DNA from: Hymenobacter sp. BT559
GTDB lineage: Bacteria; Bacteroidota; Bacteroidia; Cytophagales; Hymenobacteraceae
Length of the DNA: 64,000 nucleotides
Reading direction: 5' to 3'
Assembly: GCF_016427535.1 (NCBI RefSeq)
Contig: NZ_JAELXV010000005.1
Coordinates: 124,001-188,000 of the forward strand
Part shown: positions 24,972-34,472 of the stretch, in pieces
Position numbering within the stretch: the first letter of the stretch is position 1
Layout of the letters: every line of letters starts with the position of its first letter
Program-made: the position numbers and the translations under genes
The notes under the pieces: generated by a model
Told to the model about the DNA's origin: nothing
Seen by the model: only the letters and a program-made list of their open reading frames with translations
Database searches by the model: none

Positions 24972-26048
24972 ATGTCTGCTCTCTTTGAACCCCTGGCCCT
25001 ACGCGGCCTCACACTCAAAAATCGCATTGTTGTTTCGCCCATGTGCCAGTACAGCGCCCAAGACGGCTTTGCCAATGACTGGCACTTGGTGCACCTAGGT
25101 AGCCGCGCTGTGGGCGGGGCCGGCCTGCTTATTCAGGAAGCCACGGCCGTATCGCCGGAGGGCCGCATCACGCCTGAGGACCTCGGCATCTGGAAAGATG
25201 AGCACATCGAGTTTCAGAAGCGCATCAACCAGTTTATCGAAGCCCATGGCAGCGTGCCGGGCGTGCAGCTGGCCCACGCCGGTCGCAAAGCCAGCACCTA
25301 CACCAGCTGGCTGGGCAAGGGCCACGGCGCCGTGCCCGAGGATGAGGGCGGCTGGCAAGTGGTAGCCCCCAGCGCCATCAAGTTTGCCGATAGCTACCCA
25401 CAGCCAGTGGCCCTCGATGCGGCCGGCATCAAGAAGGTCATTGCTGACTTCCGCAGCGCCACCGAGCGCTCGCTCGCGGCTGGTTTTAAAGTGATTGAGA
25501 TTCACGCGGCGCACGGCTATCTGCTGCACGAGTTTTTGTCGCCACTCAGCAACCAGCGCACCGATACCTACGGCGGCTCGTTCGAGAACCGCATTCGGCT
25601 CTTGCTCGAAGTAGTGGCGGCCGTGCGCCAGGTGCTGCCCGACGACTTTCCGCTGTTCGTGCGCATCTCGGCCACCGACTGGGCCGAGGGCGGCTGGACG
25701 CCCGACGAGTCGGTGCAGCTCAGCACCTGGCTGCGCGACCGCGGCGTGGACCTAGTAGACTGCTCAACGGGCGGCAACGTGGAGAAGGCGCAAATTCCGG
25801 TGGGGCCCGGCTACCAGGTCGAGTTTGCCGAGCGCATCAAGCGCGAAGTGGGCATTGCCACTGGCGCAGTGGGCCTCATTACTACGCCGCAGCAAGCCGA
25901 AGAGCTGGTTGCCAACGGCCAGGCCGACCTCGTGCTGCTGGCCCGCGAGGAGCTGCGCGACCCCTACTTCCCGCTACACGCCGCCCACGAGTTGGGAGCC
26001 GATGTGACCTGGCCCGTGCAGTACGAGCGTGCCAAGCCCCGGCCCTAG
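24972..26048 (+). CDS. namA: OYE-family NADPH dehydrogenase (YqjM/NamA-like)
   Basis: A 358-residue FMN flavoprotein of the old yellow enzyme family. The N-terminus LKNRIVVSPMCQYSA carries the regulatory Cys25 typical of the thermophilic-like/YqjM subgroup. QLAHAGRKAST, IHAAHGYLLHEFLSPLSNQR and DLVLLAREELRDPYFP are conserved. Members reduce activated C=C bonds with NADPH, often in detoxification of electrophiles. The stop codon TAG lies inside a CCTAGG palindrome. A strong terminator follows. Confidence 0.93.
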   Translation: MSALFEPLALRGLTLKNRIVVSPMCQYSAQDGFANDWHLVHLGSRAVGGAGLLIQEATAVSPEGRITPEDLGIWKDEHIEFQKRINQFIEAHGSVPGVQLAHAGRKASTYTSWLGKGHGAVPEDEGGWQVVAPSAIKFADSYPQPVALDAAGIKKVIADFRSATERSLAAGFKVIEIHAAHGYLLHEFLSPLSNQRTDTYGGSFENRIRLLLEVVAAVRQVLPDDFPLFVRISATDWAEGGWTPDESVQLSTWLRDRGVDLVDCSTGGNVEKAQIPVGPGYQVEFAERIKREVGIATGAVGLITTPQQAEELVANGQADLVLLAREELRDPYFPLHAAHELGADVTWPVQYERAKPRP

Positions 26049-26358
26049 GTGCTGTAATCTGGCTTGTGCGCTTTAAAACCTAACTGAGCATTTTTGATGC
26101 TCGTTTTAAGGTCAATCGAAAAAGGTTGCGTTAAGAAACTGGTACTAGTTTCTTAACGCAACCTTTTTTTGCTCATTGTTTTCCTTTGAAACCCTGCTAT
26201 CCCATCAGCTGGTAGCCAGTGGTTTTAACTGCGTTGCTACCACCTCAGTACCACCCCACCAAGCCACTATACTTGTAAAGTAACTAGATGAAAGTGGAGA
26301 AAATAATGTGCATACTTGCGTACCTTTTACCAAACTTTTCCCACTCAACTCATTACAT
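26049..26358. other. Intergenic region between namA and the Tat oxidoreductase gene
   Basis: About 310 bp. It contains the namA terminator (26121-26170) and, further right, an AT-richer stretch that should hold the promoter of the next gene. The sequence tatacttg near 26270 is a one-mismatch match to TAnnTTTG. I see no gene. Confidence 0.5.
26121..26170 (+). terminator. Intrinsic terminator of namA
   Basis: Perfect 20-bp stem (26121-26140 and 26147-26166) with a 6-nt loop, followed by a run of T. It lies 72 bp after the namA stop. Confidence 0.9.
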
Positions 26359-27810
26359 ATGAGCCAACTTCCCGAAACTCCGTCTCGGCGGACTTTCCTC
26401 AAGCAAGGGGCGGCTGCAACGGCCGGCATCATCATTGTTCCGCGCTTTGTGCTTGGCGGCAAGGGCTACACGGCCCCTAGCGACCAGCTTTTGATAGCCG
26501 GCGTCGGGGTCGGCGGCAAGGGCGAAAGCGACATTGCCATGTTTGCCAAGAGTGGCAAAGCCCGCATTGCCTACCTCTGCGACGTAGACGACCGCCGAGC
26601 CGCCAACTCGCGCAAGGCTTTTCCGCAAGCCAAGTACTATAAAGACTGGCGGAAAATGTTCGAGAAAGAGCACAAGCATTTCGATGCCGTGTCGGTTTCG
26701 ACGCCCGACCACAACCACGCCATGCCTACGATGGCGGCCATGCAGCTTGGTAAGCACGTCTACGTGCAAAAACCTTTAACCCACGATATCTTCGAAGCAC
26801 GCGCCCTCACCGACGCCGCCAAAAAGTATCCTAAGGTGGTAACCCAGATGGGCAACCAGGGCTCTTCCAACGATGGCGTGCGGCAGCTAATGGAGTGGTA
26901 TGATGCCGGCACCATCGGCGATGTGCACACCATCTATTGCTGGACCGACCGCCCGGTGTGGCCCCAGGGCATTGCCTGGCCCAAGACCACGGCTACTGTT
27001 CCGTCCGAACTCGATTGGGACCTGTGGCTGGGCACAGCTCCGCAGCGCGACTATGTCGACCACCTCATCCCCTTCAACTGGCGCGGCTGGTGGGACTACG
27101 GGACCGGCGCCCTCGGCGACATGGGCTGCCACCTTCTCGAAGCGCCGTTCCGAGTGCTTGACCTGAAATATGCTAACTCGGTGCAAGCTAGCGTAGGTAG
27201 CGTATACGTTGATGAGTTTAAGCGCGGCTACTTCCCTGAGAGCTGCCCTCCGTCGAGCCACGTTACGCTCACCTTCCCGAAGACTAACAAAACCAAAGGC
27301 GACATTACCGTGCACTGGATGGACGGCGGCATTCAGCCCGAGCGCCCCGACGAGCTAGGACCTAATGAGCTGTTTGGCGATGGCGGCAACGGCACGCTGT
27401 TTATCGGTACCAAGGGCAAAATGATGGCTAGCACCTACGCCGAAAACCCGCGCCTGCTACCTCTCTCCCGCAACCAGGAAGTGAACGTACCCAAGACCCT
27501 GGCCCGCGTGCCCGGCCAAGCCAATGGCCACTACGCCCAGTGGGTAGAAGCCAGCATCGCCGGCGCTGGCAAAATGAAGTTGAGCTCGCCCTTCGAGCTG
27601 GCCGGCCCGCTCACCGAGGCACTGCTCATGGCTAACCTCGCCATCCGGGGCTATGACCTGCAGAAGCCTAAGGCATCGGGCAATGGCTTCGATTACCCCG
27701 GCCGCGGCCGTAAACTACTGTGGGACAACAATCAAATGCGCATCACAAACCTCGATGAGGTAAATCAATTTGTGAAGCGTGAGTACCGCCAGGGCTGGAA
27801 GCTAGCCTAG
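26359..27810 (+). CDS. Gfo/Idh/MocA family oxidoreductase with Tat signal
   Basis: A 483-residue protein. The ATG at 26359 starts a Tat signal (SRRTFLKQGAAATAGIIIVP); earlier codons are not needed. The NAD-binding region is IAGVGVGGKGESD, CDVDDRRAANS follows, and YVQKPLTHDIFEA has the conserved Lys. WGTAPQRDY-type and WWDYGTGALGDMGCHL blocks are typical of the exported Gfo/Idh/MocA group common in Bacteroidota and Planctomycetes. The sugar substrate is unknown. The stop TAG sits within CCTAGG. Confidence 0.92.
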   Translation: MSQLPETPSRRTFLKQGAAATAGIIIVPRFVLGGKGYTAPSDQLLIAGVGVGGKGESDIAMFAKSGKARIAYLCDVDDRRAANSRKAFPQAKYYKDWRKMFEKEHKHFDAVSVSTPDHNHAMPTMAAMQLGKHVYVQKPLTHDIFEARALTDAAKKYPKVVTQMGNQGSSNDGVRQLMEWYDAGTIGDVHTIYCWTDRPVWPQGIAWPKTTATVPSELDWDLWLGTAPQRDYVDHLIPFNWRGWWDYGTGALGDMGCHLLEAPFRVLDLKYANSVQASVGSVYVDEFKRGYFPESCPPSSHVTLTFPKTNKTKGDITVHWMDGGIQPERPDELGPNELFGDGGNGTLFIGTKGKMMASTYAENPRLLPLSRNQEVNVPKTLARVPGQANGHYAQWVEASIAGAGKMKLSSPFELAGPLTEALLMANLAIRGYDLQKPKASGNGFDYPGRGRKLLWDNNQMRITNLDEVNQFVKREYRQGWKLA

Positions 27811-27840
27811 GTTGGCACCCACTACGCTACGCGTAGTCTA

Positions 27841-27900
27841 AAAAGAGTCTTCGTTCGCTAAAACCTTTAAATAGGCTTTAGCGAATGAAGGCTCTTTTTT
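27841..27900. terminator. Terminator between convergent genes
   Basis: Arms 27841-27862 and 27877-27898 pair with few mismatches around a 14-nt loop, with T runs on the plus strand and an A-rich start that serves the minus strand. It lies between the Tat oxidoreductase and the glycosylasparaginase, so it may act in both directions. Confidence 0.8.
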
Positions 27901-27947
27901 AAGTTTAGGCCAACAGCTGGCCTAGAAGCATTTCCATTCTCAGTAGT

Positions 27948-28970
27948 TTACTTCAGCAAGTAGCCGCTCTGCACTACTTTGCGCTGGTCGGCGGCGTTGC
28001 AAAGCGCGTAGCTAAAACCTTTTTGCAGTGCAAAGGCTCCCGTTACGCCTTGGTTGTTCACGGCAATAAAGCATACCTGAATATCCTTGGCTTTGGCACC
28101 TTTGATGCGGTTTATGCGCTCGACAGCAGCCCGGCACGCTGCCTCGGGCGACATACCCTGGCGCATGAACTCGACTACGGTGTGCGCCCCGGCCATACGA
28201 ATCACGTCTTCGCCCTGGCCAGTTGCGGCGGCGGCACCTACTTCATTGTCAACGTAAAGGCCCGAGCCGATGAGCGGCGAGTCGCCCACCCGGCCGCGCA
28301 TCTTAAAGCCCATGCCGCTGGTGGTGCAGCTGCCGCTGAGGTTGCCTTGCGCATCTAGCGCCAGCATGGCAATGGTATCGTGGTTTTGGGGGCCACCCAC
28401 GGGGCCGGTTTTCTGGTTGCCGATGTTTTCGATGTTTACTACGGGCTTGTACTCGCTGGTTTTCAGCCATTCGCGGTAGGCCTTTTCGGCATCGGGACTC
28501 AGCTTCTGGGGCTGCAGCGGGAAGCCCTGGGCCACAGCAAACTGCTGGGCGCCTTCGCCCACGAGCATCACGTGGGGCGTCTTCTCCATCACACGCCGCG
28601 CCACGCTGATGGGGTGCAAGACGCGCTCGAGGGCGGCCACGCTGCCGCAGTTGAACTGGTGGTCCATGATGCAGGCGTCGAGCGTCACGATGCCTTCGCG
28701 GTCGGGGTTGCCACCTAGGCCCACGCAGCAGTTTTGCGAGGCCTCGGTCACCATCACCCCGGCCTCGACGGCATCGAGGGCGCGGCCGCCTTTTTTCAGA
28801 ATTTCCCAAGCGCCTTGGTTGGCGGCCACGCCGTCGTTCCAGGTAGAAATGGCCAGGGCCTTGCCGCGCACATTGGGCGGCAAGGCCCTAGGGGCCGCAG
28901 CGCCAGGCTGGGTAGTGAGCAGCGCCAGGCTGGCGGCAGAGGAGGTCAAAAATTTCCGGCGAGTAGCCAT
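27948..28970 (-). CDS. N4-(beta-N-acetylglucosaminyl)-L-asparaginase (glycosylasparaginase)
   Basis: A 340-residue Ntn hydrolase. The ATG at 28970 opens a Tat-like signal (TRRKFLTSSAASLALL), favoured over a longer upstream frame. The autocleavage site NHDTIAMLALD has the nucleophile Thr that becomes the N-terminus of the beta subunit. WNDGVAANQGAWEILKKGG, ALDAVEAGV and GRVGDSPLIGSGLYVDN are conserved. Family members cleave GlcNAc-Asn after glycoprotein breakdown. Exported versions are common in Bacteroidota. Confidence 0.94.
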   Translation of the reverse strand: MATRRKFLTSSAASLALLTTQPGAAAPRALPPNVRGKALAISTWNDGVAANQGAWEILKKGGRALDAVEAGVMVTEASQNCCVGLGGNPDREGIVTLDACIMDHQFNCGSVAALERVLHPISVARRVMEKTPHVMLVGEGAQQFAVAQGFPLQPQKLSPDAEKAYREWLKTSEYKPVVNIENIGNQKTGPVGGPQNHDTIAMLALDAQGNLSGSCTTSGMGFKMRGRVGDSPLIGSGLYVDNEVGAAAATGQGEDVIRMAGAHTVVEFMRQGMSPEAACRAAVERINRIKGAKAKDIQVCFIAVNNQGVTGAFALQKGFSYALCNAADQRKVVQSGYLLK

Positions 28971-29056
28971 ACAAAGTCGGGGGTTGAAAGCAGATGCGCA
29001 GGCCAAAGAAAACACCCGCGCGCCAGCTTGCCGCATTTGCCGGCCAAAGTAGGGAC

Positions 29057-29578
29057 CTAGGCCGCCGGCGTCCAGCGCGCCACCTGGGGGTTGGGGAGGC
29101 GCACGCCAGCGGGGTACGTCAGCAGCTCGATGAGCGCGCCCCAGGGTGTGTGGCCGTATACCAGCTCGTTGCCCGGGCCGGCCTCTATGCCTTTCAGCGG
29201 GTGCGGCACCGACAGCAGCCGCCCGCCCGCCGCCTCAAAGCGCTGAGCGGCGGCGGCTAGGTCATCGACATACAACCCGATGTGCGTGAAGCTGAGGTCT
29301 ACGATAGTGGCCGGCGACTGCTGCTGCGCACGGGCCACCTCAAACAACTCAAGGGAGGGCCCGTTGGCCAGGCGCAGCAGCCGAATCTGGATAACTTGGC
29401 CACCGGGCGGCAACCCTAGCTCTTGCTCGGCTAGGGCGCCAGCCTGGGGCGGGCTAGTGTGGAGGTGCGAGTCGTAGATGACCTGCGCCCCAAAGGCCTG
29501 CTCCAGAAACTGGGTGGCGGCCTCTAGGTCGGGTACTGTCCAGCCAACGTGGTCGATACCTCGGAGTGTGTTTTTCAT
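29057..29578 (-). CDS. VOC (glyoxalase/bleomycin-resistance fold) protein
   Basis: A 173-residue protein starting at ATG 29578 (MKNTLRGIDHVGWTV); a longer frame overlaps the DinB gene and has no similarity. IDHVGWTVPDLEAATQFLEQAFG and FTHIGLYVDDLAAAAQRFEAAGG are the two paired beta-alpha-beta-beta-beta modules of the vicinal oxygen chelate fold, with metal-ligand His and Glu (LELFEVAR, ALIELLTYP). Substrate unknown. The stop TAG lies inside CCTAGG. Confidence 0.88.
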   Translation of the reverse strand: MKNTLRGIDHVGWTVPDLEAATQFLEQAFGAQVIYDSHLHTSPPQAGALAEQELGLPPGGQVIQIRLLRLANGPSLELFEVARAQQQSPATIVDLSFTHIGLYVDDLAAAAQRFEAAGGRLLSVPHPLKGIEAGPGNELVYGHTPWGALIELLTYPAGVRLPNPQVARWTPAA

Positions 29579-29646
29579 AAGTGGGTGGGATAGTAGTGTA
29601 TAGCCTATTACGTAACTAATGCCCCGGGAGTGTTGCGCCCACCCAC

Positions 29647-30165
29647 CTAGGCGGCGCTGGCCACCAGCCGGGCCGTGACCAGCAGCTGGCCCACGTGGCG
29701 CGTGGTGTGCTCGGCGGCGTGCACCAGTAGGCCTATCACGGTGCTGGGCAGCTGGGCGCGCCCTACCCCACGCCACTCGGGCAGCGTGGCCTCGGGGGTG
29801 GCTTGCAGCTGCGCCAGAGCCATCTCCACTTGCCGGGCAAAGGCCTGCACCAGCTCTTGCTCGGCTCCTGGGTGGGTAGGCGGCTGCTCTTCGACCGCTA
29901 AGTAGGCCAGCTGCGCCGCGCTCAGGGCCTCGCCGCGGGCATACGTAAAGGTGCGGTCGAGCACGCCCGCCAGGTGGCGCAGGTGAAAGCCCACCGATGC
30001 CAGCCCTAGGGGTCGCTCGGCCAATCGGCCGGCCGGAAAGCCCGCCAGTAGCTCGGTTATTTCTTCGCGGGCTTGCAGCAGGGCGTGGGCCACCGGCTGC
30101 AAAAGGGGCGGCACCGCGGGTAGCAGGCCGCGCAGCCAGACTTCGGGCAAACTTTTAATCGGCAT
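29647..30165 (-). CDS. DinB family protein
   Basis: A 172-residue four-helix-bundle protein starting at ATG 30165. FHLRHLAGVLDR and LLVHAAEHTTRHVGQL supply the His triad of DinB/YfiT metalloproteins, which bind divalent metal and in some cases act as thiol-dependent transferases. It is followed after 68 bp by the VOC gene on the same strand. The stop TAG again lies in CCTAGG. Function unknown. Confidence 0.85.
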   Translation of the reverse strand: MPIKSLPEVWLRGLLPAVPPLLQPVAHALLQAREEITELLAGFPAGRLAERPLGLASVGFHLRHLAGVLDRTFTYARGEALSAAQLAYLAVEEQPPTHPGAEQELVQAFARQVEMALAQLQATPEATLPEWRGVGRAQLPSTVIGLLVHAAEHTTRHVGQLLVTARLVASAA

Positions 30166-30635
30166 AATGCGAAATGGAAAAAGCCTATCTACGGCCCGGC
30201 CGCCGCCAAGATGGGTGCCCCCTGGCAAGCGTAGCATTTTAGCTGGCCACGCGCGCCGCGCCTAGCGCCACTGAGGCAGCTGCGCCGGGCAGCAGAACAT
30301 CTTATGGCGCGGGCCATAATTCCCATTTATACTTTCCCAAGCAAGGCGTTTTCCGGCCGGCTGGCTGCCGCTGGCCAGGGGCCGGCTAGCCGTCTTGGGT
30401 TCCTCATATAATGGGCCACCGCACCCCGGCGGCACCCATGAATTTCATATTCACAAGATTTTATATCACGGCATTCGCTCCCTAGTTTTACTGAGCTGCT
30501 AATGTGACTATAAGCCTTGCTTTACAGCGGACCTTTTTCTATTCCTCTATACTATGCGGGTGCTGCCAACGCCGAGCCACAGCCCGGCCGCGCTACGCAC
30601 TTGCCAACCTGCCTTCCACCCCCTTACCGCTTGTT
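30166..30635. other. Intergenic region between dinB-like and the T9SS protein gene
   Basis: About 470 bp between divergent genes. A GC-rich stretch with repeated ccggc/gccgg words (30350-30390) is followed by an AT-rich stretch (30435-30500) likely to hold the promoter of the large secreted protein. I found no exact TAnnTTTG box and no gene. The large ORF is open back to 30504, but codons before 30636 lack a signal peptide. Confidence 0.45.
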
Positions 30636-33600
30636 ATGCTTGCACCACTACTCCGTCGTTTTCCTTCGTTACCGTGGCTGCTGCTACTGCTGCTGGGCGC
30701 GGCCCAGTCGGTGCAGGCCAGCCACTTGCTAGGTGGCGAAATGACGTATAAGTACCTAGGGGCCGATGGCCCGGCCGCTGCGCCGCACCGCTATGAGGTT
30801 ACCACCTCGGTGTATGTGGCCTGCCACCGGTCGGTCACGACCTCATTTCTAGACCTATTCATCTACGACAAAGCCACTGGGGCCCGCGTCGTGGCCGCTC
30901 CCGCCCACCTAGGCTCCAGCAATGCCTCGGTAGCGGGCCTGAGCGTAGAGTTTACGCAGCCTAGCATTAGTGCCTGCACCAGCATTGCGGTGCCGGCGGG
31001 CTGCACTATTACGGGCGCGTCGCAGCCCTACCAGCTGCAAAAATTTGTGGGTGTTATTTGCCTGCCCGCTTCGAGCGCGGGCTACTATATAGTAACTGCC
31101 CCTGGGGGCGGCCGCAATGCGGACATCAACAACCTGGCGGGTGGTGGCAACGCCAGCAGCGGCTACCAGCTCAGCCTTTACTGCACCCTGGCCCCTCCCA
31201 GCATTCCTAACAGTTCGCCGGTGTTTACTGGCAATGCCGTGGGCCTGATTTGCGCGAGCGATACCACCGTGGTGCTAAACAACGCAGTGGATGCTGATGG
31301 CGACCGGCTGGAGTACACCTTTGGCCAGCCTTATAACTACTTGGCCAACAACCCTACCTTCTCGCTGGCCGGCAACTATGTGCCTTACACTTCTTCGGGG
31401 GGCTACTCGGCTACTTCTCCGCTGGGCACCGGTGCCGGATACTTCGCCAAAATTGACCCTAGCACGGGGGTTACCAAATATGTGGGGGGACCCACCGTAG
31501 GCAACCGCTACGGCATTGCGGTAGATGTGACGGAGTACCGCACCATCAACGGCGTAGAGGTATCGCTGGGCACTACCCGGCGCGATATCCAACTACTAGT
31601 GGGCTTGTGCCCGGCCGTGGACCCGCCCGTGCTGCCGACGGCGGCCATTATGCCCCGCAGCTACACTATTGAGGCGGGCAGCACCTTGCGCATTCCGATA
31701 ACGGGCACGCAGCCGGCGGCCCACCCCCTGACACTGACCGCAACCAGCGTGCTGCTTGACGGCCTAGGCGGCCACGACGCCTCCTTTGCCAATAACCCCG
31801 GCACCAACACCTACGCAGGCAGCCCCGTAGGAGCCTACACGGTGGCCAGCACCGCCGGCGGCACGGTAGCGGGCACGTTCGTGTTTTCTCCCACCTGCGC
31901 CCAGGCCCGGGCCACGCCCTATGATGTTACGCTGGTGCTGCAAGACGTCGGCTGCGCGGGCAAGCTGGCGAGCGATGTGCTGCGCATAATGGTAGTGAAG
32001 CCCACAGGGCCCACCGCCATTGCGGGCAACCTGGCCGTGTGTGGCCTGAACACCACCCAAACCTATACCGCCAGCGGCGGCACCGCGGCCACCATCAACT
32101 GGACCGTGACGAACGGTACCATCGTGGGTAGCGCCACCGCCAACCCCGTAACCGTGCGCTGGCCCGCGGCCGGCGCCGGCACCATCACGGCGCAGGGCAT
32201 ATCGCAGGCGGGCTGCCCGCTAAGCCAAGTTACCAGCAACGTAGTGGTGAGCCCGGCCCCGGCCCTGACGCTGACCGGCTCCCAGGCTATTTGCAAGGGC
32301 GGCAGCACTACCCTCAGCGTGAGCGGCGGCACGGCCCCTTACACCGTTGCGGGCGGGCCCACCCCTCTGAGTGGAACTGGGCCCTTTGTGCTCAGCCCCA
32401 CCCAAACCACGACCTACACCGTCACGGGCACGGCACCTAATGGCTGCCCCGCCGTGGGGCAGGTTACCATCACGGTGAGCCCGCTGCCGGTGGCTACGGC
32501 GGGCGCGGCGGCCACTAGCTGCCCGGGCAGCCGCATGCAGCTTGGCGCCGCCCCGGTGGCCGGTCTCACCTATAGCTGGAGCCCCACCGCGGGCCTCAGC
32601 AGCGCCACTGTAGCCAACCCCACCGTGGCCCTAGCCAACTCCACCAGCGCCCCCATCACCCAGACCTATACCCTGACTGTGACCAATGCCAACGGCTGCC
32701 AAGCTAGCAGCACAGTGGTCGCAACGGTGCTGCCCCCGCCAACAGCCGTGCCAGGCGCGGCCGCTACTTTTTGCTCGGGTGGCAGCGCGCAGCTCGGCAG
32801 CGCCCCGGTGGCGGGTCTCACCTATAGCTGGAGTCCGGCCACGGGCCTAAGCAGCAGCACCGTGGCCAACCCAACCGTGACGCTGCCCAACGCGACCAGC
32901 GCCGCCGCTACGCAGACCTATACCCTGACCCTGACCAACGCTGGCGGCTGCGCCGCGACCAGCACGGTGGCCGTGACGGTGCTGCCCGCCGTGGCGCCGG
33001 GTACCATCGGGGCTGACCAAACGGTATGCGCGGGCGCCGTGCCGGCACCGCTTACCAGCACGGCCCCCGCCACGGGTGGCACCGGTACCTACGCCTATCA
33101 GTGGGAGTCGTCTTCCGATAACCTAACCTGGGCGGCGCTGGCCAACGCCACGGGCCTCACCTACGCGCCTGGCCCGGTGGCTGCCACTACGTATTTTCGG
33201 CGGCGCGCCACAGCGGGCGCCTGCGGCCCAGTTTACTCTAATGTGGTGCTGCTAACTGCTCGGCCCCTGCTGGCTACTGCCGTAGCCTTGCCCACGCTGC
33301 CGGCTCAATGCGCCGGCATGGCCTTCACCTTCGTGCCCACGCCCATCAATGCCGGCCCGGCTCCCACCTACCGGTGGCTTGTGAACGGCGCGGCCGTGGG
33401 CACTGGCCCTAGCTACACCAGCAGCACGCTGGCCGATGGCGACCTGGTGCGCGTAGAGCTGACCCCGACGAACGGCCTCTGCACCAGCGGCGGCGCGGTG
33501 GCCACCGCGCGCGTAAGCCTGACGCCCGTGCCCGCCCCCACTGCCACTATACAACTGCAAACCGCGATGCCTGCGTGCCTAGGTTCTCCTATCGCCTTTG

Positions 33601-34310
33601 GCGTGGGCCAAGCCGCCAATGCCAGCGCCGGCTCGCAGTACCAATGGCAAGTAGATGGCATAGAAGTAGCCGGCGCCACTGGCCCCAGCTTTACCAGCAG
33701 CACCTTGCGCGATGGCCAGGCTGTGGCCCTGGTAGTGCGCACCACCAATGCCTGCGGCCAGCCAACCATTGCCACCTCGGCGGCCGTGCGCGTGGCCGTT
33801 ACGGCGCCCGTGCAGGTAAGTGCCGGCCTGGACAAAACCATCATGGAAGGCGAAACAGTGGTGCTGGAAGGCACCGCCGATGGTAACTACCCCGTGAGCT
33901 GGTCGCCCTCGCCCACCCTGACGCTTGGGGCCGGCAACCAGCTGCGGCCCGTGGTTGCGCCCCTGGCTACTACCACCTACACCCTTGCGGCCGGCGCCGG
34001 CTACTGCAGCAACACCAGCACCGTTACGGTAACGGTGCTGCCCCACGTGCGCATTCCAAATGCCTTTTCGCCCAATGGCGACAGCCGCGACGACACCTGG
34101 CAAATCGACAACATCGACCAATATGCCAACAACCATGTCACCGTATTTAACCGCTGGGGAGCCAAGGTTTTTGAAACTGCCAACTACAGCCGCAGCCGCG
34201 AATGGAATGGCATCATCAACGGCCAGCCCACGCCCGTTGGCACCTACTATTACCTTATCACCCTCGGCAATGGCAAATCGTTTACCGGGCCGATTACGGT
34301 TGTTTATTAG
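30636..34310 (+). CDS. Large secreted Ig-like repeat protein with T9SS type B (CHU_C) sorting domain
   Basis: A 1224-residue protein. ATG 30636 starts a signal peptide (LPWLLLLLLGAAQSVQASH), then HLLGGEMTYKYLG, a common N-terminal start in gliding-motility-associated proteins. Many Ig/PKD-like beta modules follow. Two of them, each beginning with a GAAAT motif and carrying LTYSWSP, are near-identical tandem copies with an 84-codon period. The C-terminus IPNAFSPNGDSRDDTWQI, VTVFNRWGAKVFE and GTYYYLITLGNGK is the CHU_C / type B sorting domain, read by the type IX secretion system for delivery to the cell surface. Probable adhesin or surface structural protein; ligand unknown. Confidence 0.93.
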   Translation: MLAPLLRRFPSLPWLLLLLLGAAQSVQASHLLGGEMTYKYLGADGPAAAPHRYEVTTSVYVACHRSVTTSFLDLFIYDKATGARVVAAPAHLGSSNASVAGLSVEFTQPSISACTSIAVPAGCTITGASQPYQLQKFVGVICLPASSAGYYIVTAPGGGRNADINNLAGGGNASSGYQLSLYCTLAPPSIPNSSPVFTGNAVGLICASDTTVVLNNAVDADGDRLEYTFGQPYNYLANNPTFSLAGNYVPYTSSGGYSATSPLGTGAGYFAKIDPSTGVTKYVGGPTVGNRYGIAVDVTEYRTINGVEVSLGTTRRDIQLLVGLCPAVDPPVLPTAAIMPRSYTIEAGSTLRIPITGTQPAAHPLTLTATSVLLDGLGGHDASFANNPGTNTYAGSPVGAYTVASTAGGTVAGTFVFSPTCAQARATPYDVTLVLQDVGCAGKLASDVLRIMVVKPTGPTAIAGNLAVCGLNTTQTYTASGGTAATINWTVTNGTIVGSATANPVTVRWPAAGAGTITAQGISQAGCPLSQVTSNVVVSPAPALTLTGSQAICKGGSTTLSVSGGTAPYTVAGGPTPLSGTGPFVLSPTQTTTYTVTGTAPNGCPAVGQVTITVSPLPVATAGAAATSCPGSRMQLGAAPVAGLTYSWSPTAGLSSATVANPTVALANSTSAPITQTYTLTVTNANGCQASSTVVATVLPPPTAVPGAAATFCSGGSAQLGSAPVAGLTYSWSPATGLSSSTVANPTVTLPNATSAAATQTYTLTLTNAGGCAATSTVAVTVLPAVAPGTIGADQTVCAGAVPAPLTSTAPATGGTGTYAYQWESSSDNLTWAALANATGLTYAPGPVAATTYFRRRATAGACGPVYSNVVLLTARPLLATAVALPTLPAQCAGMAFTFVPTPINAGPAPTYRWLVNGAAVGTGPSYTSSTLADGDLVRVELTPTNGLCTSGGAVATARVSLTPVPAPTATIQLQTAMPACLGSPIAFGVGQAANASAGSQYQWQVDGIEVAGATGPSFTSSTLRDGQAVALVVRTTNACGQPTIATSAAVRVAVTAPVQVSAGLDKTIMEGETVVLEGTADGNYPVSWSPSPTLTLGAGNQLRPVVAPLATTTYTLAAGAGYCSNTSTVTVTVLPHVRIPNAFSPNGDSRDDTWQIDNIDQYANNHVTVFNRWGAKVFETANYSRSREWNGIINGQPTPVGTYYYLITLGNGKSFTGPITVVY
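32502..33000 (+). repeat. Tandem 252-bp coding repeat in the T9SS protein
   Basis: Copies begin at 32502 and 32754. Both encode AxCxGGxxQLGxAPVAGLTYSWSP-type modules with long identical stretches (APVAGLTYSWSP, TVANPTV, TQTYTLT). This suggests a recent duplication, and such repeats often vary in copy number between strains. Confidence 0.8.
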
Positions 34311-34340
34311 GGTTGGCAGGTAGCCTATACCTGTCGCTTT

Positions 34341-34379
34341 TGCCCCCAGTCTCCTACCTAGGGGGCTGGGGGCACATTT
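34341..34379 (+). terminator. Terminator after the T9SS protein gene
   Basis: Arms tgcccccag (34341-34349) and ctgggggca (34366-34374) flank a 16-nt loop that includes a CCTAGG palindrome. A short T run follows. It lies 31 bp after the stop. Confidence 0.75.
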
Positions 34380-34428
34380 TTGCGGACGAGCCTGGCTTGT
34401 ACCTAGTGGGCCGAGTTTCGGGCTGTTG

Positions 34429-34436
34429 TACCTTTG
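34429..34436 (+). promoter_or_regulatory. Candidate -7 promoter box of lysA
   Basis: TACCTTTG matches the Bacteroidota consensus TAnnTTTG exactly and lies 37 bp before the lysA ATG. No clear TTTG -33 box is seen at the right spacing. Confidence 0.45.
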
Positions 34437-34472
34437 AGAACGCGGCCCGGCCGCCTTTTTAGTTTGCGTTTC

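Noticed and set aside
30504..30635. A 44-codon N-terminal extension of the T9SS protein
   Set aside because: It would bury the signal peptide; the ATG at 30636 places it at the N-terminus.
34311..34472. A lysine riboswitch upstream of lysA
   Set aside because: The 162-bp spacer holds a terminator and a promoter-like box close to the ATG; there is no room for the large conserved aptamer and none of its core is visible.
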